A DNA stretch of 64,000 nt from Physcomitrium patens (lineage: Eukaryota; Streptophyta; Bryopsida; Funariales; Funariaceae), in assembly GCF_000002425.4 (NCBI RefSeq), contig NC_037270.1:6486449-6550448 (forward strand), given 5' to 3'. The translations under genes were made by a program, and so were the position numbers. Of this stretch, positions 45,503 to 57,174 are shown one piece after another. Every line of letters begins with the position of its first letter. Positions within the stretch are counted from its first letter, which is position 1. Below the pieces are notes generated by a model that made no database searches, was not told the origin of the DNA, and saw nothing but the letters and a program-made list of their open reading frames with translations.

Positions 45503-48500
45503 CTGTTCAATCTAATTATTTTAAGATTATCTTGGTTAAAAAAGTATAATCTTCAAATAGATTGGATTTCTTATAATCTTAATTTTTCTAATAATTTAAT
45601 CCAAAATCCCATTAATTAAATAGAAATATATAAGTCTAGTACATCCAAAGATGTATTGGTAAGTAAGAGAGCTTTTATGCATGCTGCAAAAAAAGGATTA
45701 TCTTTTGCTTTATATGCCCATTTTTGATGGTAAGAAGATATCAATTAATATTCCTAGCCAATATTAAGATTTTTAGGATGTTTTTGAAAATAAAACACAG
45801 ATATTCTTCCAAAAAATTATCCTTATGATTATTCCATTGATCTTCACAAAACAACTCAACCACCATTTGGACTAATCTATAGCCTATTACAAAACAAGTT
45901 GGTTGCACTCCAGAAATACATTGATAAAAACTTGGCTAAAAATTTTATTTGTCATTTTAAATCTCTAGCTAAGGCTCCTAACTTATTTGTAAGGAAAAAA
46001 GAGAAATCTCTATGAATGTGTGTGGAGTATTGACGACTCAACAAGATTACCATTAAGAATAGGTATCTTCTATCTTTGATTTCAAAACTTTTTGATTAAT
46101 TGAAACAAGAAAAGATCTATACAAAAATAGATCTACAAGGAATATATAATTTAATACGCATTAAAAAAGAAGATAAATGAAAAACTATATTTTGAATTAA
46201 GTATGTATATTTTGAATATAATGTCATGTCTTTTGGACTCATAAATATACCAGCTGTTTTTCAACATCTAATGAATGATGTCTTTTTTGAGTTTCTTGAT
46301 GATTTTGTCATTTATTATTTGAACAACATCTTAATCTACTCTAAGAATATAAAAGAGTATGAAGTTCATGTTTATTGTGTATTACAAAAACTTAAAGATG
46401 CAGGATTATAGACTAAAGTAAAAAAGTGTGTATTCCATACTATTCAAGTTGACTTCTCCAAATACATCATTTCCAATGAAGGACTAATTATGGATCCAAT
46501 GAAGGTCCATACTATCATAGATTGAAAGAATCTAAGAATAGTAATAAATATATAATATTTTTTAGACTTTGCCAATTATTATTGGATCTTTATCAAGAAT
46601 TTTTTTCAAGTTGTAGCTCTACTTATACATTTAACTTGTTAAGATAAACTTGAATAGAATAAAAAAATTAAAGTATCATTTGATATTTTAAAAAAAAAAA
46701 TTATTTTTGTACCAATCTTATATCATGTTGACTTCTTTAAGGTATTTTTTTATAGAAATAGATGCATCAGACTTTATTTTGGATGCAATATTATCACAAA
46801 TGGGAAGAGATGATAAGCTCCATTTAACAGCTTTCAATTCCAAAAAAAATTCAATAGCTAAGATTAATTGTGAGATCTATGATAAAGAATTCTTTACAAT
46901 CATAGATTCATTTTAAGAATAGCGTCATTATATAGAAGGCACCTTAACTCTAGCCACTATGTATATAGATCACAAGAACTTCAAGTATTTCATGTCAACA
47001 CATGTTTTAAATTGTTGCCAAGCTTATTGGAAGATGTCTTTATGAAGATTTGATTTCAAGATTACTTATCAACTTGAAAAACAACAAGATTTGTTAGAGG
47101 TCCTTTCTAGATATTCTTATCTTGTATCAAAAGAAGGAGATGCATCTTTTGAATAACAAAGAATGATTTTCTTGAAGCTAAAATATTTTTATCTTTGAGC
47201 AATAAAATCAACATTGACTATTAATTCAATGTTTTTAAAGGAAATTCAATTAAGTATGTCCTTTGATCTTTATGTCCATGATATCAAGAATAATTCTTCT
47301 AAGTCTCATATTACTTTCAAGTTTGAATTTAAGAACAACCAATTCTATTTCAAGGGACAATTACACATTCTAAAAGATAGAGCATGATTATATATTCTTT
47401 AAATTTGTCATGACTTTCCAACAGCGAGACATTTTGAATACAACAAGTCTTAAGAGCTAATACTCAGAGCTTTTTAGTAGCCTCAAATATCAAAGACAGT
47501 TAAAGACTTTGTACAATCATGTGATATTTGTTCAAAATCTAAAACTCCTCGCCATCCACCTTATGGACTTCTTTATCTATTACTTATTCCAAAACAACCA
47601 TGGTCTTTTATTTGTATGGATTTTATTATCAATCTTCCAGTCTCAAGTTTGTATGATTCTATATTTATAGTAGTAGATCATTTTATCAAGATGGTATATT
47701 TTGTACTATGTATAAAATCTATCATAAGTAAAGAAACAACTAAGCTTTTTTTTTAACAACATCTATTGCTACCATAGATTGCTTAAAGATATTATATTAG
47801 ATAAGGAGACTCAATTTTTATCAAGTTTTTAGAAAATCTTTTTTAAGATTTTAAAGGTGGATACAAACTTCTATTTGGCTTTTGACTTTTAAATTAATGG
47901 GCAAACAAAATAGATAAATCAAATTTTGGACTAGTATTTAAGGTATACCATCAACTATTATTAAGATAATTAGATAATTCTTTTACCATTGAAAAAGTTT
48001 ATATAAAATATTTGATATATTCTTCTATTCAACAAATATCTTTTTTTGCCAACTGTGGTTATCATCTACGACTTGATATTTTTGACTTTTCAAAAATTGA
48101 TAATCTTATGGCAAAGATTTGATAAATTATTTGTCTGAGCTACATTCAACAATGAAGGTACAATTAAAAGAAGCTCAAGAACGATAAAAGATTAATACAA
48201 ATGCCTATCTTAAGGAACAACTATAATTTAACATAGGTGACAAAGTATGGTTACTTTGTCATAATATCAAGATTATTCGTCCTTATGATAAGTTGGACTA
48301 TCATAGGCTTGGATGTCTTTTTTTTTTATTAATGAAGAAATCAATCATATTCCTTATTGATTATATCTACCAAAGTCTATGAAGATCCACCTCATATTTC
48401 ATGTGTCATTTTTTGAGTCAAATAAAATAATGAATATCTTGGAAAGAAGACAAATGTCACCTCTTTTTATATAAGTAGATAATAATCAAGAGTTTGAGGT

Positions 48501-48680
48501 GGAAGAAGTTTTAGATTCTAGGCGGTGTCAAAATAAATTGAAATATCTTATTCATTGGTATGGATATGATATTAATAAATACACATAGGAGCCAACAAAG
48601 AAACTTGCAAATGGAGCAAAGAGAGTTGAAGCTTTTCATCGACAACATCTATCAAAACCAAGATGAAGAATAGCAAATCT
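45503..48680 (+). pseudogene. decayed pol of the nested plus-strand element
   Basis: Protease end (LDWISYNL at about 45560), RT at about 45830-46640 (FGLINIPAVFQHLMND at 46235, then YYLNNILIYSKN where YLDD is expected), RNase H at about 46700-47150 and integrase at about 47380-48130 (SCDICSKSKTP, MDFI). The GPY/F part follows, then a chromodomain at about 48480-48670 (EVLDSRR, KYLIHWYGYDI). Two Asp of the RT catalytic motif have become Asn, typical of transition decay. Stops are frequent. Confidence 0.85.
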
Positions 48681-48779
48681 TTGATGTAAAAGAAATAAGA
48701 TATAAAGAAGATAACATTCAACTTTTTTATCTTTTTTTGTAATTTCTATATATTTGTCATACTAAAGAAATACAGAAAA

Positions 48780-48929
48780 AAAAACCAACAAATTCAACTC
48801 AAGAACTTTCATTTGTAGACTTATTAAATGAGACATTGCGGTTGTAATAATCTTTTAGATGACAAAATTAAAATGAAGATCTTCAAGAATGACATGTCTT
48901 TCCTCAAATAGATGGTGAAATATATTGTT
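48780..48929 (+). pseudogene. third ORF remnant, truncated
   Basis: After the chromodomain, the plus strand reads STQELSFVDLLNETLRL and then a degraded basic segment. These match the beginning of the third-ORF remnants at 6170 and 17290. A B-type unit cuts it at about 48930. Confidence 0.6.
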
Positions 48930-49767
48930 GTCATATTACATATTGTTATATTATTGTCAAAGATGGGATTATGTTTTATAAGTATTCAAGAATCCTAATA
49001 TGTTTTACCTTTATAAGAAAAATTTAATTTTAATTTTAATTCAAAAGTATTTAAATCCAATACAAAGTGTTCAAAAATACTCTTTTTAGTAACTTCAACT
49101 ATATATAAATTCCAACTACCTTATTACTTTCATAATTAGGCAATTTTGATTTTTCTTTGCAAGCTCTAATTCTAATCAACAAGCTTTAGCTAGTTATAGC
49201 TTCTAATCTAACCATCGACTTGAAGCAAAATTTTGCACACAAATGCCACTATAAGTCTTTTATGTACTCAAAAGAATTTATACCAATCCAACTTATAGAT
49301 TGGAGAATACGCCCAAAAACCACATTGATATTACTTGGCCACCAACTTAAAATTTGATGCAAATATTTCAGCACTAATCTCTTCTTCTTCAACTATTAAC
49401 TTCAACTCAAAATAAGTGTGTAGCTTCATCTTTAGATCTTTTAATATTATGTCAAATTTTACTTTAATTCAATTAGTAGATCTTTAGATATCATAGAAAT
49501 CCTATCCAACTCCAAATTGCCAACTTTCAATACATCTCTAGAATAAGCTCCATGCTAGCTCTCCAATCCTAATCGTTGAACTTCAAATGATTTCTTATTT
49601 TATCATAGGCGATTGTTTTAGTGCTTGGAGGTCTGATTTTGATCCTTTTTCACAAACAGTCGATTCCTAAATATCAATCTAACCTATCTTAAGGATTTTT
49701 TAGCCCAATCCTACTCTCAACTTAATCTTGGTATCAAAAATGCTAATTATTTACCTCTTTTAACTTT
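48930..49767 (-). mobile_element. LTR-like unit, B type, copy 3, truncated
   Basis: Aligns in reverse with 20100-21150. The plus-strand edge TGTTGTCATATTACATATTG is its 3' end; its 5' part is missing. The junction at about 49767 also removes the rest of the third ORF, the PPT and the first half of the adjoining LTR, so a deletion followed the insertion. Confidence 0.65.
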
Positions 49768-50085
49768 TAGAAAACTTGCCTTGTAAGTTAAGATATGTGC
49801 CTTGTAAAGTCAATAGGTTTTGGATGTCCTATAGAATATTGCCACATAGCTCTTAGTTAAGAGTATGTATAGAAGTAAGAGTGAAGTCTTCTTTATTGTT
49901 GTCAATGCCTTTTTAGTCATTAGTCTTGTTTCAAGACTTTCTAGTCTTCTTGTTTGTAGGAATAGCCATTTTAATTCAATATTATATCATCTTTGACTGA
50001 CTTTTTAGTTCCTTTCAGTGATACAAGACTGTATTGAGGATTTTCTTTTTTCAAGATTCATATTCTTGATAAAAATTTATAAATA
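49768..50085 (+). repeat. LTR-A, 3' LTR of the nested plus-strand element, 5'-truncated
   Basis: Only the distal half is kept, from AACTTGCCTTGTAAGTTAAG to the LTR end near 50085. It closes the element that starts at 38552. Confidence 0.75.
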
Positions 50086-53005
50086 ATTATTTATTATTTT
50101 TTAAATATGTCATCTATTAAATTATTCTTATAGATGTATAAACAAATGTTTATAATATCTTAATAATTTTTATTATTATTAGATCTCTTTTTAATCTAAT
50201 TATTTTAGATTTATTTTATTTAGAGAAATATGATCCTTAAAAAAATTGGATTTTTTGTAATCTTGATTTTTTCCATAGAATAATTCAAAATTTTATTATC
50301 TATGTAAAAAATCACAAATCTAATACAATTAAATCTTTATTGGTAGGTACAAAAACTTTTATATATATTACAAAGAAAAATATATCTTTTGCTATTTGTA
50401 TCACATTCAATTTTAAAAGTGAAAATACTTCAAGTGTCTTTTGAATATGATATAAAGATTATCAAGATATTTTTGAAAATAAAAATAAAAATATTCTTTT
50501 AGAACATTGTTCTTATGATTGTTCAATTGATCTTGAAAAAGAAGCTTAACTATTATTTGGACTAATTTGTAGCTTATTACAAAATAAATGGGTTGCATTC
50601 TAAGAATATCTTAATAAAAAATTGACTTAGAATTTCATACAACATTCAAAATCTTTAGGAAGAGCTCCTATTTTATTTGTAAAAAAAATTATGGATCTCT
50701 ATAAATATGCATGGATTATCAACAGCTCAAGAAAATTATTTTAAGAAATATATATATTTTTATCTTTGGTATTAAGACTTCTTGATCAATTGAATCAAAT
50801 AAAGATTTATACAAAGAATAATCCATAATAAGCATAAAACTTAATATACATTAAAAAAATAAAATAAATAGAAGATTACGTTTTAAACCAAGTACATGCA
50901 TTTCAAATATAATGTCATGTCTTTTAGACTCACAAATGTACCAATTGTTTTTTAATATCTTATGAATGATGTTTTTTGAGAATTCTTAGATTATTTTTTT
51001 ATTTTTTATTTAGATGGAATTTTAATCTACTCTAAGACTATAAAAGCATATGAATTTTATATTTATTTTATGTTACAAAAATTTAAAGATACATAACTAT
51101 ATAATAAAATAAAAAAGCATGTATTTCTCAAAATTTAACTAAAGTCTTTAGAATACATCATTTTAAATGATGGCTTTATGTAAAATTTTAAGAAGATTCA
51201 AACTATTATAAATTAAAAGATTCTATGAATAGTAAAAAATGTATAATATTTTTAATAATTTTTCAATTATAATCAAATTTTTATCAATTATTTTTTGAAG
51301 GTGTAACTTCACTCATATATTTGACTTGTAAAAAAAACTTACATAGAATAAAAAGCTAAAGTATTATTTAAAGCTTTAAAAAAAATTTAAAATAATTCTA
51401 ATTTTAAATTATTTTTATTTTTCTAAGATAATTTTTATGGATACAAATCCGTTGGACTTTGCCTTGGATGTAGTATTATCATAAGTGGAAGCAAATACCA
51501 AACTCCAACTAGTAGTTTTTTATTCATAAAAAACTCTCAATAGCCAAAACCAATTACAAGCTTTATAATAAAGACCTTTTTACAAATATACATTTATTTT
51601 AAGAATGGTGCTATTATCTAAAAGGTACTTCTAATCTAATGATTGTTTATATAGATTACAAAAATCTCAATTATTTTATATCAACATCTATTTTGAATTG
51701 TTGCTAAGCTTGTTGAAGTATGGCTTTGCTAAGATTTGAATTTAAAATCACTTATCAATCCAAAAATCAAAAAAATATTTTAGATGCATTATTTAGGCAT
51801 TCTTATCTTGTACCACAAAAATAAAATGGAGCTTTTAATCAATAACAAATAATTCTATTGAAGTCAAAGTAATTTTTATCTTTAAGTAATAAAATCAGCA
51901 TTAACTGTTGATTCAATTTTTCTTAATCAAGTCCAATCATGTATGTCATAAGATTATTTTTTTCATGATATTAATTCTTCTAGATTTGAATTCAAAAACA
52001 ATCATCTCTATTTGATTGTAGGATATTTTTGATACAACAAGATCTTAAAATTAATATCAAGAGATTTTTAGTAGCATCAAATATAGAAGTCTATTAAAGA
52101 CTTTGTACAATCATGTGATATTTTTTGAAGATAAAAAACTTCTTATCATCAATTTTATAGACTTCTTTTACCATTACTTATTTCAAAACAACCATAGTCT
52201 TTATTTCTATGGATTTTATTACATATCTTTTAATTTTAAATTTTAATAATTCTATATCTGTAATAATAGATTATTTTATTAAGATTGTATATTTTTTAAT
52301 TTATACAAAATAATAACTAAACTTTATTTTAATAATATTTATAGCTATTATAGACTAACAAGAGATATTATGTTAAATAAAAGAATTCAATTTGTATTAT
52401 AGTTTTGAAGAATTCTTTTCAAGCTATGAAAAATATACAAAATTATTTTTAGCTTTGTATTTCCAAATTGATGGATAAATAAAAAAAATAAATCAAATTT
52501 TGGAATAGTATTTGAGGTACACCATCAACTACCATAGAAATAATTGAATAATTTTTTTGTCATAAATAAAATTTATCTATAATAATCTAATATATTTTCT
52601 ATTCAACAAGCATATTTTTATGAAAATTATGGTTATCATCTATAATTTGATAATTTTGACTTTATAAAAATAAAAAATTTGATAGAAAAAGATATAAAAA
52701 ATTACTTATTAAAGTTATATGTGACAATGAAGGCACAAATAATAGAAGTTCAATAACAAAAAAAGACTAATGAAGTTATCTATTGCAAAGAATAATTTCA
52801 ATTTTAAATTTACAACAAGTTATAATTACTTTATTACAATATTAAAATAAATTTTTCTTGTGATAAATTGAATTATTATAAAATATAGATATTTTTTATT
52901 TATAAATAAATTAATCTAATTATCTATTGATTATACAAACCAAAGTCTATAAAAATCTAATATGTATTTCATGCATCTTTTTTTTAGTCATTATTAAGGA
53001 CATCA
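50086..53005 (+). pseudogene. decayed protease to integrase of the older plus-strand element
   Basis: Resumes the protease that broke off at 38551 (about 50090-50330), then RT (about 50480-51300), RNase H (about 51400-51850), integrase (about 51950-52640) and the GPY/F part (about 52830-53000). This is the most decayed pol in the window. The catalytic motif region reads FYLDGILIYSK near 51005. The chromodomain is lost where a minus-oriented LTR begins. Confidence 0.7.
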
Positions 53006-53009
53006 AAGA

Positions 53010-53516
53010 AAAAAAATCAAAATCTTAATATATATTTTTTTATTAAAAAATAGATATTTATTCAAAAATAGTATGATATTAAAACTAGAATAGCTATTTC
53101 TAAAGGCAAGAATACTAGAGGTTTTTTAAAACAAGACTAAAAATAGGAAAGATATTAACAAGAATAAAGAAGGATTCATTCTTACCACCATATATACCAT
53201 CTAATTAAGAACTACATGGTAATGTTCTATAGAACTTCCAACACAAGTCTAACTTATAAGACATATGTTTAACTTGCAAGACAAGTTTTTTACATGTAAG
53301 ATATATGGTTGACTTGTATTATAAGTTGCCAACGTATGCACCACATGACCAACTTGTTGGCCAAGCTTCTTACATGTTAATCAACTATAAACATATATAA
53401 AACCAAATATGTATCTATAAAGCTTTTAAGAATTTTTTTGAAAAAATATTATAAATCTACTTATATTTATCTTCTACTCAATATTTTTTATTCAATTAAT
53501 TATATATTTGTGATTG
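53010..53516 (-). repeat. LTR-A copy, minus orientation
   Basis: Matches LTR-A, with GTTCTATAGAACTTCCAACAC near 53223 and the end TTTGTGATTG at about 53515. Its orientation is opposite to the pol remnant on its left, so it belongs to another element. Confidence 0.75.
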
Positions 53517-54160
53517 TAAAAGTATAGTTTTTTCAACCATATAAAAGGCCTTTATCTTCCATTTATTTCATCCTTTTAAAAACTTCCAATCTACAATAAG
53601 TTCTACTCTATCTATCTAATTTTAAGGCAAATAAGTACACTTGAACACTTTGCCTCTAATACTTATGTATTCAAAATAAATCTTATTACTATCACTCTTT
53701 ACTAACAAGTACTCATAAATTTTTTGAAAAATTTCTTTTTATTCTCATTTATAAAAAAATAATCAATATATAAAAAATAGTATGTAATACATACATAGTC
53801 TTGTCATGTTCCTTCCTAAAAGCTCCCTTTTTCAAACAAATATTCAAAATCCTTGTTTTATTTTTAAAAATTCTAATAAATGTTCTAAACTTAGTTCTTG
53901 TACCAATTAAATCCTTTGTCTCTCATGGCCATCATCCATCTACGCAATCATTTGTCATATTTTTCATCTATTTTATTTATCATCCATCATATCCATCATC
54001 CATTTAGATTATTTTTCATCCTTCATAACTTTCATCCATCATGTTTTTCAACTATCTAAACATTTAACTATGCAATTTATATGTGCCTCACAAGCATTGC
54101 TTATAAGATGATAACATAAGTTTAAAAGCTTCTACAATCTATATGCCTGGAAATTTTATA
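53517..54160. other. AT-rich spacer with ATCC-rich microsatellite
   Basis: No convincing gene. CATCCATCAT-type repeats at about 53930-54045 produce a short chance ORF. The origin of 53520-53930 is not recognised. Confidence 0.5.
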
Positions 54161-54164
54161 ATTA

Positions 54165-54545
54165 CATATCTTATGTCTTGGTAGCTTGTGATATAAGCTA
54201 ACCATGTAGCATACATATAGGAAACTTATCTTACAAGTTTGACACATGTCTTGCAAGTTTAGCATATATTGAAGATCCTATAGAATATTGTCATGTAGCT
54301 CCTAATTAGATAGTATATATGGAAGAACGATTGAAGCCTTCTTCACTCTTGTCAATACCTTTCTTATTTTTAGTCTTATTTGAAGAGACCCTAGTTTTTT
54401 TTTCTATGACAATAGCTATTCTAATTCAATATTATATTTAATTCAAGTAATTATCTATTCTTTTTAAGTTACAAAAGAATATATTGATTCTTTGGCTCTT
54501 TGAAATTTATATCATCAATTAGTAGAATAATAAGATTGAGACCTT
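54165..54545 (+). repeat. LTR-A copy, 5'-truncated
   Basis: Begins inside the LTR at GGTAGCTTGTGATATAAGC and runs through the GATCCTATAGAATATTGTC block to near the LTR end. The empty insertion-hot-spot sequence (CCATGTAGCATACATATAGG) is intact here. Confidence 0.7.
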
Positions 54546-57174
54546 ATAGTCCTTTTAAAGCATCCTACTCATCACATGTTAGTCTCAGTGAGGTTCAAAT
54601 ATTTAATCATTTAATCAAGTTATTCTTAAGGTGAATTCTAATTATTTTATTTTATAGTTTTTATTTTTAACTATAAGCTATTATGATTTATTTATAAAAA
54701 ATTTAGTTTTTTTATATTATTAAAAAATAAAAGAATTATCTATTTAAAATTCTATTATTTTTTGTTTTAATTTTTAATTTTTATCAAGAAACAATCTAAT
54801 AAAATAATTTATATTAGCTTCAGAATATATTTTTTATATTTCAATTATTATTTATTTATTTATTTATTATGATTCTCACTTTTCATTACTAATGTTTTTT
54901 TTAAATCTTAATTGATTTTATCTTATAATTTGAATTGTGCAATGAATTGTACCTCTATAATATTTATGCTTAATTGTTTTTCAAAATTTATAGATTTAAA
55001 AATTTAACAAATATTAATAAAATTTTATCATCTATCTATTTTTTTTAATATCTTTTATAAGGTATTTTCTTTCTTGCATTTCAACCAACTTGACTATCAA
55101 TATTTTTACATTTGAAAAAAAATATTTATACATGGTTCTCATAAAATAAAATAAATAGTTAAGGCTCAATTCTAATTTAAATTTACTAATTTTCTTAATC
55201 TTTTTTTTGTGGTTCTTATTTCTTACTTTGATTTTTAATTGATGTAAACACATATGTTTTATATTGTATGAAACATTAAATATTTTTTTTCGTTTTTTAA
55301 AAAAATCATTTAAATTACATAAAAATTAATAAATTAATCTTTTTATAATATTTTGAATTAAAATTACTTCAAATATTATTACAGCATATTATTCAAAAAA
55401 ATTAGCCTTATTTTATAAAATTACAGTAATATTATATGCTTAATATATGATCTTTGTTATTTTAGTTTATTTTCTTGCTATAAAAAATATTTAAAATAAA
55501 TTTAAAAATAATATTTTTTTTTATGTATAGTAGAAATTACAATAAAGCTTGTTAATATCTATGTGAAAATTCTTTGATATTCTTATTTTTTATTTTTATT
55601 TCAAATAGGACTTTGACAATTTCAAAAGGTAATTACAAAAAACTGGACCAAAATTTAAAGATTGTACAAGGTCCTAAAGCTAATTGTACAATTGTAATGA
55701 CTATGACCAAGTCAAACTTGCAAAATTAATATTATTAGTTACATAAAAGGATCATGACCAACAACTAAAGCAATTAAGTATAATAGCCTTGTATTACTTA
55801 TAAGTACCTTATTTTATGCATTTTTTTTGAATATTCAAATCTGAGAAAAATTATACTTTAAAATAAAAAACATTAATATTTTTAAATAAAATTTTTAATT
55901 TTTAAATATAATTTTTAATTTTTAAATATAATTTAATTATATATAGTATAATAATTTTTATTTTATCTAATTATTAAGTAATTTTTTAGTGTTTAAAAAC
56001 ACTCTATTATAGTATAATTTTATATATTTAAATTATTTGACATGAGTAATTTTAAAATATATATAAAATAATTATTATATTAAATAATATATATAATATC
56101 TATACTTGGTTTTTAATTTCAAATTAAAAAAATTAAAAATTTTGATGCCTTCTAATTATTACCTTGTCTTTAGTCTCTTCAATTAAAAGTCCAAATTCAA
56201 ATCATTGGAATCTTAGAAGAAAAAAAGAAGAATTTTTTAAATTTATTTTTAATTTATTTTAATATCATGAAAAATAATTAATGTCTTCATAATTCTTTAT
56301 ATAATTTTTAATAAATGTAATAAACTTGTTATACTAGACTCTAATACCAAATAGTTGATTTCTCATAACAATATGCATATATATATATATATATATATAT
56401 ACATTTTTATTAAGTTTGATTCATTTTAACCACAAAAGGATATTTACCATAATAGATTAGATAATCATGTCTAATATCTACATAAGCACCTCACACATCA
56501 AACACATTGTTTATTCATTTGCAACCTAAGCTGATCCATTGTATGTTATTGGACTTTGCCTGTTGTATTCTAATATTACTTGAAGGCTTTTAATCAAATT
56601 AAACTCTTACAATCCAAATAACTCTCTTCTTTTGTTACATCATACTAATAATCAAGAAAAAAAAAAGAAAAAAAAACTAAAAAACTAAAAAACTAAAAAA
56701 CTAAATCAAGAATAGGAAACCATCTCTTAAGTAATATTCTTTGGAATCATTCCACATGTACAAATTTAAGCACCTATACATAGCCTTGCTCCTTTGACGA
56801 TTCTCAAGGCTATCAATAATTATGTAATACAAAACGTTGAACAAATGCTAAGTTCTATTTTTTTTTTAAATGAAAAAAAATGAAACAGTTACGTTAGACA
56901 CGAATGTTCTCGTGGTGTGTCAAATCGAGGGTCTAGGTAGGACGCTACTTTGAAAAGTCCACTTTGAAAATAGTAGCAGAATGAAAGATTCTTGAGATAT
57001 GTGCAGATAGGAGACTGAACAAAAAAATCAGGGCAACAATCTCTCCCGACTACTCACTAGATTGGAAAAGTAATGCTTCATATTCCACTCATGGAAATAC
57101 ATCCCTCTTGCACAATTAGTGATCCTTCACTATTCATAAGATAACATAACATCAGGCTCATGCTCAAACACTTA
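54546..57174. other. AT-rich DNA, no gene seen
   Basis: Low-complexity A/T-rich sequence with a (TA)n tract at 56377-56401 and A-rich repeats (AAAAAACTAAAAAACT) near 56650-56703. The last few hundred bases before 57175 have normal composition and probably hold the 3' untranslated region of the LON-domain gene. Confidence 0.55.

Noticed and set aside
53801-54007. 68-codon ORF
   Set aside because: Driven by an ATCC-type microsatellite and hydrophobic low-complexity sequence.
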